Assembly (NCBI RefSeq): GCF_001591025.1
Contig: NZ_BCTZ01000025.1
Coordinates: 1 to 64,000, forward strand
From: Sphingomonas soli NBRC 100801
GTDB lineage: Bacteria; Pseudomonadota; Alphaproteobacteria; Sphingomonadales; Sphingomonadaceae
Length of the DNA: 64,000 nucleotides
Reading direction: 5' to 3'
Shown here: positions 56,751 to 64,000 of the stretch, one piece after another
Layout: every line of letters starts with the position of its first letter
Numbering within the stretch: position 1 is the stretch's first letter
Position numbers and translations under genes: made by a program
Notes under the pieces: generated by a model
Database searches by the model: none
What the model was told of the DNA's origin: nothing
The model's input: the letters and a program-made list of their open reading frames with translations, nothing else

Positions 56751-57874
56751 GCCGCATCGCCCTCGCCAATGGCCGCGCGCTGCTGCCCAGCGGTTTCAGC
56801 GGCGATTGCGTGCTGATCGAAAACGGGCGGATCGCCGCGATCCTCCCCGCGCCGCCCGCCGATGCGGAGATCGTAGATCTGGGCGGCAGGATGCTGCTGC
56901 CGGGCTTTATCGATACCCAGGTCAATGGCGGCGGCGGGCGATTGTTCAATGACGATCCCAGCGTCGATACGCTGCGCGTGATCGCGGAAACGCACCGGCG
57001 CTACGGCACCACCGCGATGCTGCCCACGCTGATCAGCGATGATCTCAGCGTCGTCGAAGCAGCGATCGCCGCCGTCGACGCTGCGATCGAAGCGGGCGTC
57101 CCCGGCTTGATCGGCATTCATATCGAGGGGCCTTTCCTCGCGCCTGCGCGCAAGGGCATCCATCCCGAGGGCAAGCTCCAGCCGCTGCGCGACGAATATC
57201 TCGCGCTGCTTACCTCACTTCGGCGCGGCAAGACGCTGGTGACGCTCGCCCTCGAACAGGCAACACCGGATCAGATCGCACGGCTGACGGCGGCGGGGGC
57301 AATCGTCGCCGCCGGGCATTCGGATGCCCCGTACGAAACCGTCCGCCTCGCGATCGACGCCGGGCTCACCGGCTTCACCCATCTGTTCAACGCGATGTCT
57401 CAGCTTAGCGGGCGCGCGCCCGGCATGGTCGGCGCGGCACTGGAAAGCGATGAAACCTTCGCGGGCCTGATCGCCGATGGCTATCATCTCCATCCCGCTT
57501 CGTTGCGCGCCGCTTACGCCGCAAAGGGCCATGAGCGTCTGATGCTGGTGACCGACGCGATGCCGAGCGTCGGGAGCGACGCGCCGGGCTTTGATTTGCA
57601 GGGCCGCTTTATCCGGCGCGAGGGCGATCGCCTTGTCGGCGAAGACGGCACCCTCGCCGGATCGACGCTGACGATGGCCGGGGCGGTGCGCGGAATGATG
57701 GAGCAGGGCCGCGTCCCGATCGAAACTGCGGTGACGATGGCGTCCGCCACGCCCGCCGCGTTTCTGGGCCTGGGCGATCGCGGCGCAATCGCGCCCGGCA
57801 TGGCGGCGGATCTGCTTCTCGCGGATCAGGATCTCACCATCCACGCAAGCTGGATCGGCGGTATTCGCGGCTAA
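56747..57874 (+). CDS. nagA: N-acetylglucosamine-6-phosphate deacetylase
   Basis: The 375-residue amidohydrolase has PGFIDTQVNGGGGRLFND, IGIHIEGPFLAPARKGIHPEG with the metal-binding Glu, GHSDAPYETV, GFTHLFNAMSQLSGRAPG and LVTDAMPSVG with the catalytic Asp. It releases acetate from GlcNAc-6-phosphate in the cytosol. It completes the operon kinase, murQ, deaminase, nagA, which can channel recycled wall amino sugars into glycolysis. The cysDNC genes follow 47 bp later in the same direction. Confidence 0.95.
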   Translation: MSRIALANGRALLPSGFSGDCVLIENGRIAAILPAPPADAEIVDLGGRMLLPGFIDTQVNGGGGRLFNDDPSVDTLRVIAETHRRYGTTAMLPTLISDDLSVVEAAIAAVDAAIEAGVPGLIGIHIEGPFLAPARKGIHPEGKLQPLRDEYLALLTSLRRGKTLVTLALEQATPDQIARLTAAGAIVAAGHSDAPYETVRLAIDAGLTGFTHLFNAMSQLSGRAPGMVGAALESDETFAGLIADGYHLHPASLRAAYAAKGHERLMLVTDAMPSVGSDAPGFDLQGRFIRREGDRLVGEDGTLAGSTLTMAGAVRGMMEQGRVPIETAVTMASATPAAFLGLGDRGAIAPGMAADLLLADQDLTIHASWIGGIRG

Positions 57875-57921
57875 ACATTTACTAGATCGCCCGGTCGTGC
57901 GACGCTTTCTAGATAGCCGCC

Positions 57922-58845
57922 ATGCTGCAAGGCCAGACCCCCTCCCCCGCGCGCCTGACGCATCTCCAACGGCTTGAGGCCGAGAGCATCCATATCATGC
58001 GCGAAGTCGTGGCGGAGGCCGAACGCCCGGTGATGCTCTATTCGGTGGGCAAGGATTCGGCGGTGATGCTGCATCTCGCCAAGAAGGCCTTCCACCCCGC
58101 GCCCCCGCCCTTCCCGCTGCTGCATGTCGATACCACGTGGAAATTCCGCGCGATGTACGATCTGCGCGATCGGGCGGCGGCGGAAGCGGGCATGGAATTG
58201 CTCGTCTACAAGAATCCCGAGGCCGAGGCTCAGGGCATCAACCCGTTCGATCATGGCGGGCTGCACACCGATATGTGGAAGACGGAAGGGTTGAAGCAGG
58301 CGCTCGACCATTACGGTTTCGACGCGGCATTCGGCGGCGCACGGCGCGACGAGGAAAAGAGCCGCGCCAAGGAGCGCGTGTTCAGCTTCCGCACCGCCAC
58401 CCACCGCTGGGATCCGAAGAACCAGCGCCCCGAACTCTGGCGGCTCTACAATGCGAAGAAGGCCAAGGGCGAGAGCATGCGGGTCTTTCCGATCTCGAAC
58501 TGGACCGAACTGGACATCTGGCAATACATCCTTGCCGAAGGGATCGAGATCGTCCCGCTCTATTTCGCCGCCCCCCGCCCCACCGTGGAGCGCGACGGGC
58601 TGTTGCTGATGGTCGACGACGAACGCTTCCGCCTCGCCCCCGGCGAAGTCCCGGTCGAGCGCTCGATCCGCTTCCGCACGCTCGGCTGCTATCCGCTCAC
58701 CGGCGCGGTTGAGAGCGACGCGGCGGATCTGGAATCGGTCATCCGCGAAATGCTGCTGACCACGACTTCCGAACGCCAGGGCCGCGCGATCGATCACGAT
58801 CAGGCCGCGAGCATGGAGAAAAAGAAGCAGGAGGGGTATTTTTGA
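57922..58845 (+). CDS. cysD: Sulfate adenylyltransferase subunit 2
   Basis: The 307-residue protein has [33 protein letters not shown] with the PP-loop [42 protein letters not shown] and [20 protein letters not shown]. It activates sulfate to APS, driven by the GTPase CysN. It starts [12 protein letters not shown] and is 47 bp after nagA. A repeat-rich 124-bp spacer separates it from cysNC. Confidence 0.96.
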   Translation: MLQGQTPSPARLTHLQRLEAESIHIMREVVAEAERPVMLYSVGKDSAVMLHLAKKAFHPAPPPFPLLHVDTTWKFRAMYDLRDRAAAEAGMELLVYKNPEAEAQGINPFDHGGLHTDMWKTEGLKQALDHYGFDAAFGGARRDEEKSRAKERVFSFRTATHRWDPKNQRPELWRLYNAKKAKGESMRVFPISNWTELDIWQYILAEGIEIVPLYFAAPRPTVERDGLLLMVDDERFRLAPGEVPVERSIRFRTLGCYPLTGAVESDAADLESVIREMLLTTTSERQGRAIDHDQAASMEKKKQEGYF

Positions 58846-58880
58846 CCCGCCACGTCATGCGCAGCGTGACGCAGGGTCAA

Positions 58881-58898
58881 CCCCGGCGCAGGCCGGGG
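58881..58898. repeat. GC-rich hairpin in the cysD-cysNC spacer
   Basis: CCCCGGC-GCAG-GCCGGGG forms a perfect 7-bp stem. It lies next to a second inverted repeat, the family A element, and may be a processing or stability hairpin in the cys mRNA. Confidence 0.5.
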
Positions 58899-58932
58899 TC
58901 TCATGGCCCGCGCTCCATCCTCACGATCGCAA

Positions 58933-58960
58933 GAGATGCCAGCTTTCGCTGGCATGACGG
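58933..58960 (-). repeat. Palindromic repeat, copy A (G/C-variant stem)
   Basis: GAGATGCCAGC-TTTC-GCTGGCATGACGG is one of seven 28-bp family copies in this window. Compared with the common form it has G for C on the left arm and C for G on the right, preserving the base pair. Confidence 0.85.
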
Positions 58961-58969
58961 GTTCCAGTC

Positions 58970-60883
58970 ATGACCTCCTACCGCCCCGACGCCCTCATCG
59001 CGTCCGATATCTCGGCCTATCTCGCCCAGCATCAAAACAAATCGCTGCTGCGCTTCATCACCTGCGGCTCGGTCGATGACGGCAAGTCGACGCTGATCGG
59101 CCGCCTGCTCTACGATTCGAAACAGATCTTCGAGGATCAGCTTTCCGCGCTTGAATCAGACAGCAAGCGCGTCGGCACGCAGGGGCAGGAAATCGACTTC
59201 GCCCTGTTGGTTGATGGTCTTGCCGCCGAGCGCGAGCAGGGCATCACGATCGACGTCGCCTATCGCTTCTTCGCGACCGAAAAGCGCAAGTTCATCGTCG
59301 CGGATACGCCCGGACACGAACAGTACACCCGCAACATGGTCACCGGCGCATCCACCGCCGATCTGGCCGTGATCCTGATCGACGCGCGCAAGGGCGTGCT
59401 CACCCAGACGCGGCGCCACTCCTATCTCGCGCACCTGCTCGGCATCCGCCACATCGTGCTGGCGGTGAACAAGATGGATCTGGTCGGGTACGATCAGGCC
59501 GTGTTCGACCAGATCGTCGCGGATTATCGCGCTTTCGCCGAAAGCATCGGCATCGCTGCCTTCACGCCGATCCCGATTTCGGGGTTCAAGGGCGACAACA
59601 TCACCGCGCTTTCGGAAAACACGCCGTGGTTTGCCGGCCCCGCGCTGATCGATCATCTCGAAGCCGTCGAACTCGATGTCGATGCCGCGCAGGCCCAGCC
59701 CTTCCGCCTGCCGGTGCAGTGGGTCAATCGGCCCAATCTCGATTTCCGCGGCTTTGCCGGGATGATCTCCAGCGGCAGCGTAAAGCCGGGCGACAAGGTC
59801 CGCATCCTGCCCTCGGGCCGCACGACAAGCGTGGCGCGGATCGTCGCGCTGGGTGGCGACAGGCCTCAGGCGGTCGCGGGCGAAAGCGTGACGATCACGC
59901 TGGCCGACGAGGTGGATTGCTCGCGCGGCGACGTGATCGCCGCTGCCGACGCCCCGCCCCAGACCGCCGATCAGTTCCAGGCCACGATCGTCTGGATGGA
60001 CCAGACCGAATTGCTCCCCGGACGCGGCTATTGGCTCAAGCTCGGCACGCAGACCGTCACCGCGACGGTCCAGCCGCCCAAGCACCTCGTGTGCGTAAAC
60101 ACCATGGCAGAGCTTTCCGCCAAGACTCTAGAACTGAACGATATCGGTGTGGCGGAAGTCTATACCGACCGCGCCATCACCTTCGAGCCCTATGCCGACA
60201 GCCCCGATCTCGGCGGCTTCATCCTGATCGACAAGGCGACCAACGCCACCGTCGCTGCCGGCATGCTCAATTTCTCGCTCCGCCGCGCGCAGAACGTCCA
60301 TTGGCAGACAACCGAGATCAACCGCGAGGCCCATGCCCGCCAGAAGAACCAGGCCCCGCGCCTGCTCTGGTTCACCGGCCTCTCCGGCTCGGGCAAATCG
60401 ACCATCGCCAATCTGGTCGAGAAGAAGCTGCACGCGATGGGCAAGCACAGCTTCCTGCTCGACGGCGACAATATCCGCCACGGGCTGAACAAGGATCTGG
60501 GCTTCACCGATCAGGACCGGGTCGAGAATATCCGCCGCGTCGGCGAAGTCGCCCGGCTGATGACCGATGCCGGCCTGATCGTGCTCACCGCCTTCATCTC
60601 GCCCTTCCGCGCCGAACGCGAGCTTGCGCGCAGCATGATGCCCGAGGGCGAGTTCTTCGAGATCTTCGTCGACACCCCGCTCGAAGAGGCCGAGCGCCGC
60701 GACGTGAAGGGCCTCTACAAAAAGGCGCGCGCGGGCCAGATCGTCAATTTCACCGGCATCACCAGCCCCTATGAGGCCCCGCTCAACCCCGAGATCCGCG
60801 TAGACACCACCAGGGAGTCCCCCGAAGCCGCCGCCGAGCGTATCGTCGAGGCGATCATGGGCACGTGGAGCCCGGTGATTTGA
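58970..60883 (+). CDS. cysNC: Bifunctional sulfate adenylyltransferase subunit 1 / adenylylsulfate kinase
   Basis: This 637-residue fusion has an N-terminal EF-Tu-like GTPase ([44 protein letters not shown]) and, after about residue 455, an APS kinase with Walker [39 protein letters not shown] and [12 protein letters not shown]. It makes APS and then PAPS in the cytosol. PAPS can be reduced for cysteine or used by sulfotransferases; no PAPS reductase gene is in the window. The cysQ start lies inside its last codons. Confidence 0.96.
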   Translation: MTSYRPDALIASDISAYLAQHQNKSLLRFITCGSVDDGKSTLIGRLLYDSKQIFEDQLSALESDSKRVGTQGQEIDFALLVDGLAAEREQGITIDVAYRFFATEKRKFIVADTPGHEQYTRNMVTGASTADLAVILIDARKGVLTQTRRHSYLAHLLGIRHIVLAVNKMDLVGYDQAVFDQIVADYRAFAESIGIAAFTPIPISGFKGDNITALSENTPWFAGPALIDHLEAVELDVDAAQAQPFRLPVQWVNRPNLDFRGFAGMISSGSVKPGDKVRILPSGRTTSVARIVALGGDRPQAVAGESVTITLADEVDCSRGDVIAAADAPPQTADQFQATIVWMDQTELLPGRGYWLKLGTQTVTATVQPPKHLVCVNTMAELSAKTLELNDIGVAEVYTDRAITFEPYADSPDLGGFILIDKATNATVAAGMLNFSLRRAQNVHWQTTEINREAHARQKNQAPRLLWFTGLSGSGKSTIANLVEKKLHAMGKHSFLLDGDNIRHGLNKDLGFTDQDRVENIRRVGEVARLMTDAGLIVLTAFISPFRAERELARSMMPEGEFFEIFVDTPLEEAERRDVKGLYKKARAGQIVNFTGITSPYEAPLNPEIRVDTTRESPEAAAERIVEAIMGTWSPVI

Positions 60884-61611
60884 CCTCGGGCGCGCTCACC
60901 GACGCACAGCTCGCCCGCGCGATCGCCGATGAAGCCGGTGCCCTCCTGCTGCGCATCCAGGAGGAGGGCGCGGACGGCGCACGCGGCGATCGGGAGGCCA
61001 ACGCCCTGATCCTCGATATGCTGCGCGCCGCCCGCCCCGACGATGCCATCCTCTCTGAGGAATCCGCCGACGACCCCGTCCGGCTGGAGCGCAGCCGCGT
61101 CTGGATCGTCGATCCGCTCGACGGCACCCGCGAGTTCGGCGAGAGCCGCGCCGATTGGGCTGTGCATATCGCGCTCGCGATCGATGGCGAGGCCGCCGCA
61201 GGCGCGGTCGCGCTCCCGCGGCTCGGCGTCACGCTCTCCAGCGATCCCGCGCCCGTCCTCGCCGGCGGCCACCTGCCCCCGCGCATGCTGGTCAGCCGCA
61301 CGCGTCCCAGCGCGCTCTGCGCAGAGGTCGGCGCGCGGATCGGCGCCGAGCATATCGGCATGGGCTCGGCCGGGGCCAAGGCGATGGCGGTGGTGCGCGG
61401 CGAGGCCGAGATCTATCTCCACTCCGGCGGCCAGCATCAGTGGGACAATTGCGCACCCGTCGCCGTCGCCCGCGCCGCCGGGCTGCATTGCTCGCGGATC
61501 GACGGCAGCCCAATCCGCTACAACCAGCCCGGAACCAGCATCCCGGACCTGCTCATCTGCCGCCCCGAATGGTCGCAAATCGTCTTAGAGTCGGTCGCTA
61601 AGTGTAGTTAG
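60865..61611 (+). CDS. cysQ: 3'(2'),5'-bisphosphate nucleotidase (CysQ)
   Basis: The 248-residue inositol-monophosphatase-fold protein has [32 protein letters not shown] with the metal-binding DPLDGT, and [16 protein letters not shown] with the conserved WD. It removes the 3' phosphate of PAP, the by-product of PAPS use, and prevents its build-up. The GTG at 60865 overlaps cysNC by 19 bp; a TTG at 60880 overlapping its stop as TTGA is an alternative. It completes the sulfate-activation set. Confidence 0.9.
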   Translation: MEPGDLTSGALTDAQLARAIADEAGALLLRIQEEGADGARGDREANALILDMLRAARPDDAILSEESADDPVRLERSRVWIVDPLDGTREFGESRADWAVHIALAIDGEAAAGAVALPRLGVTLSSDPAPVLAGGHLPPRMLVSRTRPSALCAEVGARIGAEHIGMGSAGAKAMAVVRGEAEIYLHSGGQHQWDNCAPVAVARAAGLHCSRIDGSPIRYNQPGTSIPDLLICRPEWSQIVLESVAKCS

Positions 61612-61622
61612 ACGATTCCCAG

Positions 61623-61647
61623 CGACTCGCGGAGTCACCGCGAGTCG
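61623..61647. repeat. 10-bp perfect inverted repeat after cysQ
   Basis: CGACTCGCGG-AGTCA-CCGCGAGTCG forms a perfect 10-bp stem and 5-nt loop 11 bp after the stop. It has no T-run, so a Rho-linked or processing hairpin is more likely than an intrinsic terminator. Confidence 0.6.
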
Positions 61648-61670
61648 CGGATAGACGGCGGAATCCGGAC

Positions 61671-62846
61671 ATGGTAAACGGCCCGTTTAGGGAGGGCCAT
61701 ATTCCGGGCGTCGACATCTGGTTCTTGCTGGCGGTTGGATTCAGCTTCGCGGGCTATGCGGTATATCTGCTCGGCCTGCGGCGGCAGCTCGTCCAGCCTA
61801 ATCGGGCGTCCTGGCTGATCTGGAGCGCGGCGACCGGTCTCGAGGCGCTGACCTATGCCGCGGTAAACCCCGGCGCGCCGCAGGGATGGGTCTTCGCCAT
61901 CTCCGCCGTCGCCTGCATCATCGTCACGATCGGCATCTGGAGCCGCTCCTCCTGGGCACCGCCAACCCCTACCGAAACCTTCTGCATCGCCGCCAGCATG
62001 ATCGCACTGGTGCTGTGGCTGGTGTTCCAGGAAGCGATGTGGGCGCACATGCTCGTCGTGATCGCCGTGCCGGTCAGCTTCTGGCCGACCTGGCAAAGCG
62101 TATGGACCGATCGCGCGCGCGAGCGTTCGCCCGCCTGGGGCCTGTGGACCTTCGGCGATCTCGCGACCCTGCTCATCGCGGTGCGCGGTCCCGATCTTGG
62201 CGTAGCCGAGCTCGGCTATGTGCTGGTCGAATTGCTCTGCCATGCCAGTGTCTGGTTCCTGATCGGCCTGGCGACGATCAATCCGCTGCGTTCGTTCGGC
62301 GCGCGGCGCGGCGCACTGCGCATCTTCGATCGCTATCGCCCTTCTAACAATCTCTTCACAGTGGGTGAGAACCATCTGGGCAAGGCCGTTTTTGCCGCCG
62401 CGCCCTTCGCCGAGGGCGACGTTCTGATCGAATTCACCGGCCGCCGCTTCCATGCGGACAAGGTGCCCAGTCTGATGCGCGGCGGCAGCGATCGCTTCGT
62501 CCAGGTCACCCCGGATCACTATATGGGCCCCTCCGGCCGGATCGACGATCTGGTCAATCACAGCTGCGCCCCCAATGCCGGCCTGCGCTTCACCGACGAC
62601 GGCATCTTCCTCGTCGCCGTCCGCGCCATCGCGCCGGGCGAGGAGATAAGCTGGGATTACTCGACCACTTTGCGGGAATCGAACTGGCACATGATCTGCC
62701 AGTGCCGCGCACCGGAATGCCGCCGCGTGATCGCCAATTTCGACGCGCTCGATCCCGACCGCCAGGAATATTTCCGCGCCCGCAACCTCGTCGCGCCGTA
62801 TCTCCGTCGGCGGGATGATGTGGCCAAGCGGCGCAAGGCGGGCTAG
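61671..62846 (+). CDS. Membrane-anchored SET-domain protein methyltransferase
   Basis: The 391-residue protein has six or seven N-terminal membrane segments (about 16-215) followed by a SET domain. The membrane half has repeated PQ-loop-like helices (VQPNRASWLIWSAATGLEAL and ERSPAWGLWTFGDLATLL). The SET half has LGKAVFAAAPFAEGDVLIEFTG (about 236-257), the knot motif NHSCAPNAG (N296), EEISWDY ending at Y330, and the post-SET cysteines C343, C345 and C350. All catalytic and zinc ligands of active SET lysine methyltransferases are present. It would methylate lysines using SAM at the cytosolic membrane face. The target is unknown; the fusion is not one I know. Confidence 0.82.
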   Translation: MVNGPFREGHIPGVDIWFLLAVGFSFAGYAVYLLGLRRQLVQPNRASWLIWSAATGLEALTYAAVNPGAPQGWVFAISAVACIIVTIGIWSRSSWAPPTPTETFCIAASMIALVLWLVFQEAMWAHMLVVIAVPVSFWPTWQSVWTDRARERSPAWGLWTFGDLATLLIAVRGPDLGVAELGYVLVELLCHASVWFLIGLATINPLRSFGARRGALRIFDRYRPSNNLFTVGENHLGKAVFAAAPFAEGDVLIEFTGRRFHADKVPSLMRGGSDRFVQVTPDHYMGPSGRIDDLVNHSCAPNAGLRFTDDGIFLVAVRAIAPGEEISWDYSTTLRESNWHMICQCRAPECRRVIANFDALDPDRQEYFRARNLVAPYLRRRDDVAKRRKAG

Positions 62847-62854
62847 CCCCCGCC

Positions 62855-62882
62855 CCGTCATCCCAGCGAAAGCTGGGATCTC
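62855..62882 (+). repeat. Palindromic repeat, copy B
   Basis: The 28-bp element has the form CCGTCATCCCAGC-GAAA-GCTGGGATCTC, stem ATCCCAGC/GCTGGGAT, 9 bp after the SET gene stop. Confidence 0.9.
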
Positions 62883-62922
62883 GGGCCGCAAACAACACCA
62901 CCGCCGCCGCGCGCACCCGCCA

Positions 62923-62950
62923 GAGATGCCAGCTTCCGCTGGCATGACGA
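62923..62950 (-). repeat. Palindromic repeat, copy C (G/C-variant stem)
   Basis: GAGATGCCAGC-TTCC-GCTGGCATGACGA has the same swapped base pair as copy A and a changed loop base, with the stem kept. It pairs with copy D in inverted orientation. Confidence 0.88.
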
Positions 62951-62955
62951 AATGG

Positions 62956-62983
62956 CCGTCATCCCAGCGAAAGCTGGGATCTC
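62956..62983 (+). repeat. Palindromic repeat, copy D
   Basis: CCGTCATCCCAGC-GAAA-GCTGGGATCTC lies 5 bp from copy C in the opposite orientation, giving a REPIN-like doublet. Confidence 0.9.
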
Positions 62984-62995
62984 GCGCCCAGAAAC

Positions 62996-63023
62996 CCGTC
63001 ATCCCAGCGAAAGCTGGGATCTC
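62996..63023 (+). repeat. Palindromic repeat, copy E
   Basis: An exact copy of the B/D form lies 12 bp after copy D and 29 bp before the end of the GIY-YIG gene. Confidence 0.9.
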
Positions 63024-63052
63024 AAGCCACAAGCTCCCCGTCGCGACTCTGC

Positions 63053-63337
63053 CTAGCGGATATCATCCCGCAAATCGCGCCATCCGGGATTTGTCCGTTC
63101 AATCAGCTCGATCTTCCAATCGCGCTTCCAGGCCTTGAGCATCTTCTCACGGCGGATCGCGTCTTCGATGCGGTCATGCGGTTCGGCGAGCACCAGCGTC
63201 TTAAGCCCATATTTGCGGCAGAAGGCCGAACCGGCATCGCGGCGATGCTGGTCGACACGCTGTGCGAGGTTCGCGGCAACACCCGTGTAGAGCACGCCGC
63301 AGGGCTTGTTGGTCATGATATAGGTCCAGCCGCCCAT
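63053..63337 (-). CDS. GIY-YIG nuclease, repeat-associated
   Basis: The protein is about 94 residues from the ATG at 63337 (MGGWTYIMTNKPCGVLYTGVAANLAQRVDQHRR). It has the GIY-YIG core: TYIM...LYTGV strands, R in NLAQRV, and the catalytic Glu in AIRREKMLKAWKR, then EL...NPGWRDL. The family includes UvrC N-domains, YhbQ and intron endonucleases and cuts DNA at branched or specific sites. The frame open to 63421 adds only the translation of a repeat (HPSESWDL), so I exclude it. Copies D and E lie just past its 3' end and F and G just before its 5' end. Confidence 0.88.
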   Translation of the reverse strand: MGGWTYIMTNKPCGVLYTGVAANLAQRVDQHRRDAGSAFCRKYGLKTLVLAEPHDRIEDAIRREKMLKAWKRDWKIELIERTNPGWRDLRDDIR

Positions 63338-63388
63338 CGCCCGAGCGTAGATAATGCGTCCCACTTCGCAAGCGTCCGCTTGCCGCCC

Positions 63389-63416
63389 AAGATCCCAGCT
63401 TTCGCTGGGATGACGG
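63389..63416 (-). repeat. Palindromic repeat, copy F
   Basis: AAGATCCCAGC-TTTC-GCTGGGATGACGG is in inverted orientation to copy G, 11 bp away, a second REPIN-like doublet on the 5' side of the nuclease gene. Confidence 0.9.
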
Positions 63417-63427
63417 CCCAACCAACT

Positions 63428-63455
63428 TCGTCATCCCAGCGAAAGCTGGGATCTC
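63428..63455 (+). repeat. Palindromic repeat, copy G
   Basis: TCGTCATCCCAGC-GAAA-GCTGGGATCTC differs from the consensus by one outer base. With copy F it forms the upstream doublet. Confidence 0.9.
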
Positions 63456-63503
63456 GTGCCACAGGGACAAACCCGCCCTCTCGATCCCGCGCGCCAGGCC
63501 GCC

Positions 63504-64000
63504 CTACGCCGCTTCGCTATCGCTCTCGCGCATCATGCTGGCCCTGCCCAGCGTCAGGATCGCGCGCGCGCCGGTGCCCTTGCCGTCGCTGCGCAGTTCC
63601 AGCGCGCCTTCCATCGCCAGCATCGAATTGGCGCACCAGTGCAGACCCAGCCCGCCGGATTTGTGCGCGCGGGTCGAAAAGCCGCGCTGGAACAAGGTCG
63701 GCGCGGCGGCGGGGTCGAAGCCCTCGCCATCGTCGCGGATCACGATTTCCACGCGATCGCCCTTTTCCTCGATCGTCACCGAAATGCTGCCGCTGGCGCG
63801 GCCAGTCGCCGCGATCGCCTCGGCTGCGTTGGAGAACAGGTTCCCCACCACCTGGCTCAGGATCACGCGGCTCGCCATCACCCAGTGCGGCTTGCCCGGA
63901 AAGCTGAACGCGATCGAGATTTCGCCCGAATAGCGCGCGATCGTCGCGTTCTGGGCGACGATATCGGTGATATCGCAGGCATCGAGCGGTGGGCGCTCAT
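63504..64000 (-). CDS. Sensor histidine kinase, C-terminal part (partial)
   Basis: The frame is open to the right edge, so only about 165 C-terminal residues are present. They form the ATP-binding domain: VVGNLFSNAAEAI (N-box), IRDDGEGFDP (G1), FQRGFSTRAHKSGGLGLHWC (F and G2 boxes), and the end ILTLGRASMMRESDSEAA. The G2 box lacks the usual GTGLGL spacing but keeps GLGL. The H-box and sensor part lie outside the window. It lies 48 bp beyond repeat copy G. Confidence 0.88.
   Translation of the reverse strand, partial: ERPPLDACDITDIVAQNATIARYSGEISIAFSFPGKPHWVMASRVILSQVVGNLFSNAAEAIAATGRASGSISVTIEEKGDRVEIVIRDDGEGFDPAAAPTLFQRGFSTRAHKSGGLGLHWCANSMLAMEGALELRSDGKGTGARAILTLGRASMMRESDSEAA

Noticed and set aside
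63338..63421. N-terminal extension of the GIY-YIG nuclease
   Set aside because: It only translates repeat copy F; the nuclease core begins at the ATG at 63337.
62855..63455. CRISPR or IS element
   Set aside because: Copies are palindromic, in both orientations, unevenly spaced, and there is no transposase or cas gene.

Overview
The window is GC-rich alphaproteobacterial chromosome, most likely from a Sphingomonas-type organism (Sphingomonadaceae). The reasons are a compact gene layout with many ATGA overlaps, an EPS-associated MarR-type regulator, an Lys/Arg-rich S21 protein, a perfect CtrA box (TTAA-N7-TTAA), and a mix of polysaccharide, sulfate-activation and two-component genes usual for that group. 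No rRNA, tRNA, CRISPR array or complete insertion sequence was found.

Left edge (1-3.5 kb): the N-terminal part of a tail-fibre-like protein with alanine-rich heptad repeats, an exported PDZ/M48 metalloprotease, a small exported membrane peptide with a strong terminator, and a PPP-family phosphatase.

Glycan region (3.5-36.5 kb, all minus strand): the upstream end begins with rpsU, an FKBP isomerase and a NusG/RfaH-like factor. An export block follows: O-antigen ligase/polymerase-like protein, Wza-like lipoprotein, Wzc-like tyrosine autokinase with a repeat-encoded tyrosine tail, and a TPR-like exported protein. Next comes the EPS-type MarR regulator and a tightly packed operon of about 25 kb: WecB, WecC, Wzx, Wzy, AsnB-type amidotransferase, glycosyltransferases, a nucleotidyltransferase, an epimerase, an acetamidino-forming trio (WbpG/HisH/HisF-like), a bidomain oxidoreductase, a heparinase-like lyase, and a bacillosamine-type set (aminotransferase, 4,6-dehydratase, short sugar-1-phosphate transferase, GNAT). 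It ends with an acyltransferase broken by one in-frame TAG and a second, WbaP-like initiating transferase. The inferred product is an acidic, amidated, amino-sugar-rich surface glycan.

Middle (36.5-50.5 kb): an OafA-type acyltransferase, an OmpR/EnvZ-like pair, a DUF3617-like lipoprotein, a putative Tat lipoprotein of the intradiol dioxygenase fold, a type-B carboxylesterase, an MFS permease, an overlooked 58-residue membrane protein, and a minus-strand signalling operon (EAL phosphodiesterase, TPR hybrid kinase, lone receiver). Between the EAL gene and ugd lies a highly structured, CtrA-box-preceded, terminator-ended segment carrying a 20-codon ORF.

Right part (50.5-64 kb): ugd, rmlB and rmlA (nucleotide sugars; rmlC and rmlD are not in the window), an amino-sugar recycling operon (kinase, MurQ, SIS deaminase, NagA), a sulfate-activation operon (CysD, CysNC, CysQ), a membrane-anchored SET-domain methyltransferase, a GIY-YIG nuclease bracketed by a family of 28-bp palindromic repeats whose stems co-vary, and the C-terminal part of a histidine kinase running off the right edge.
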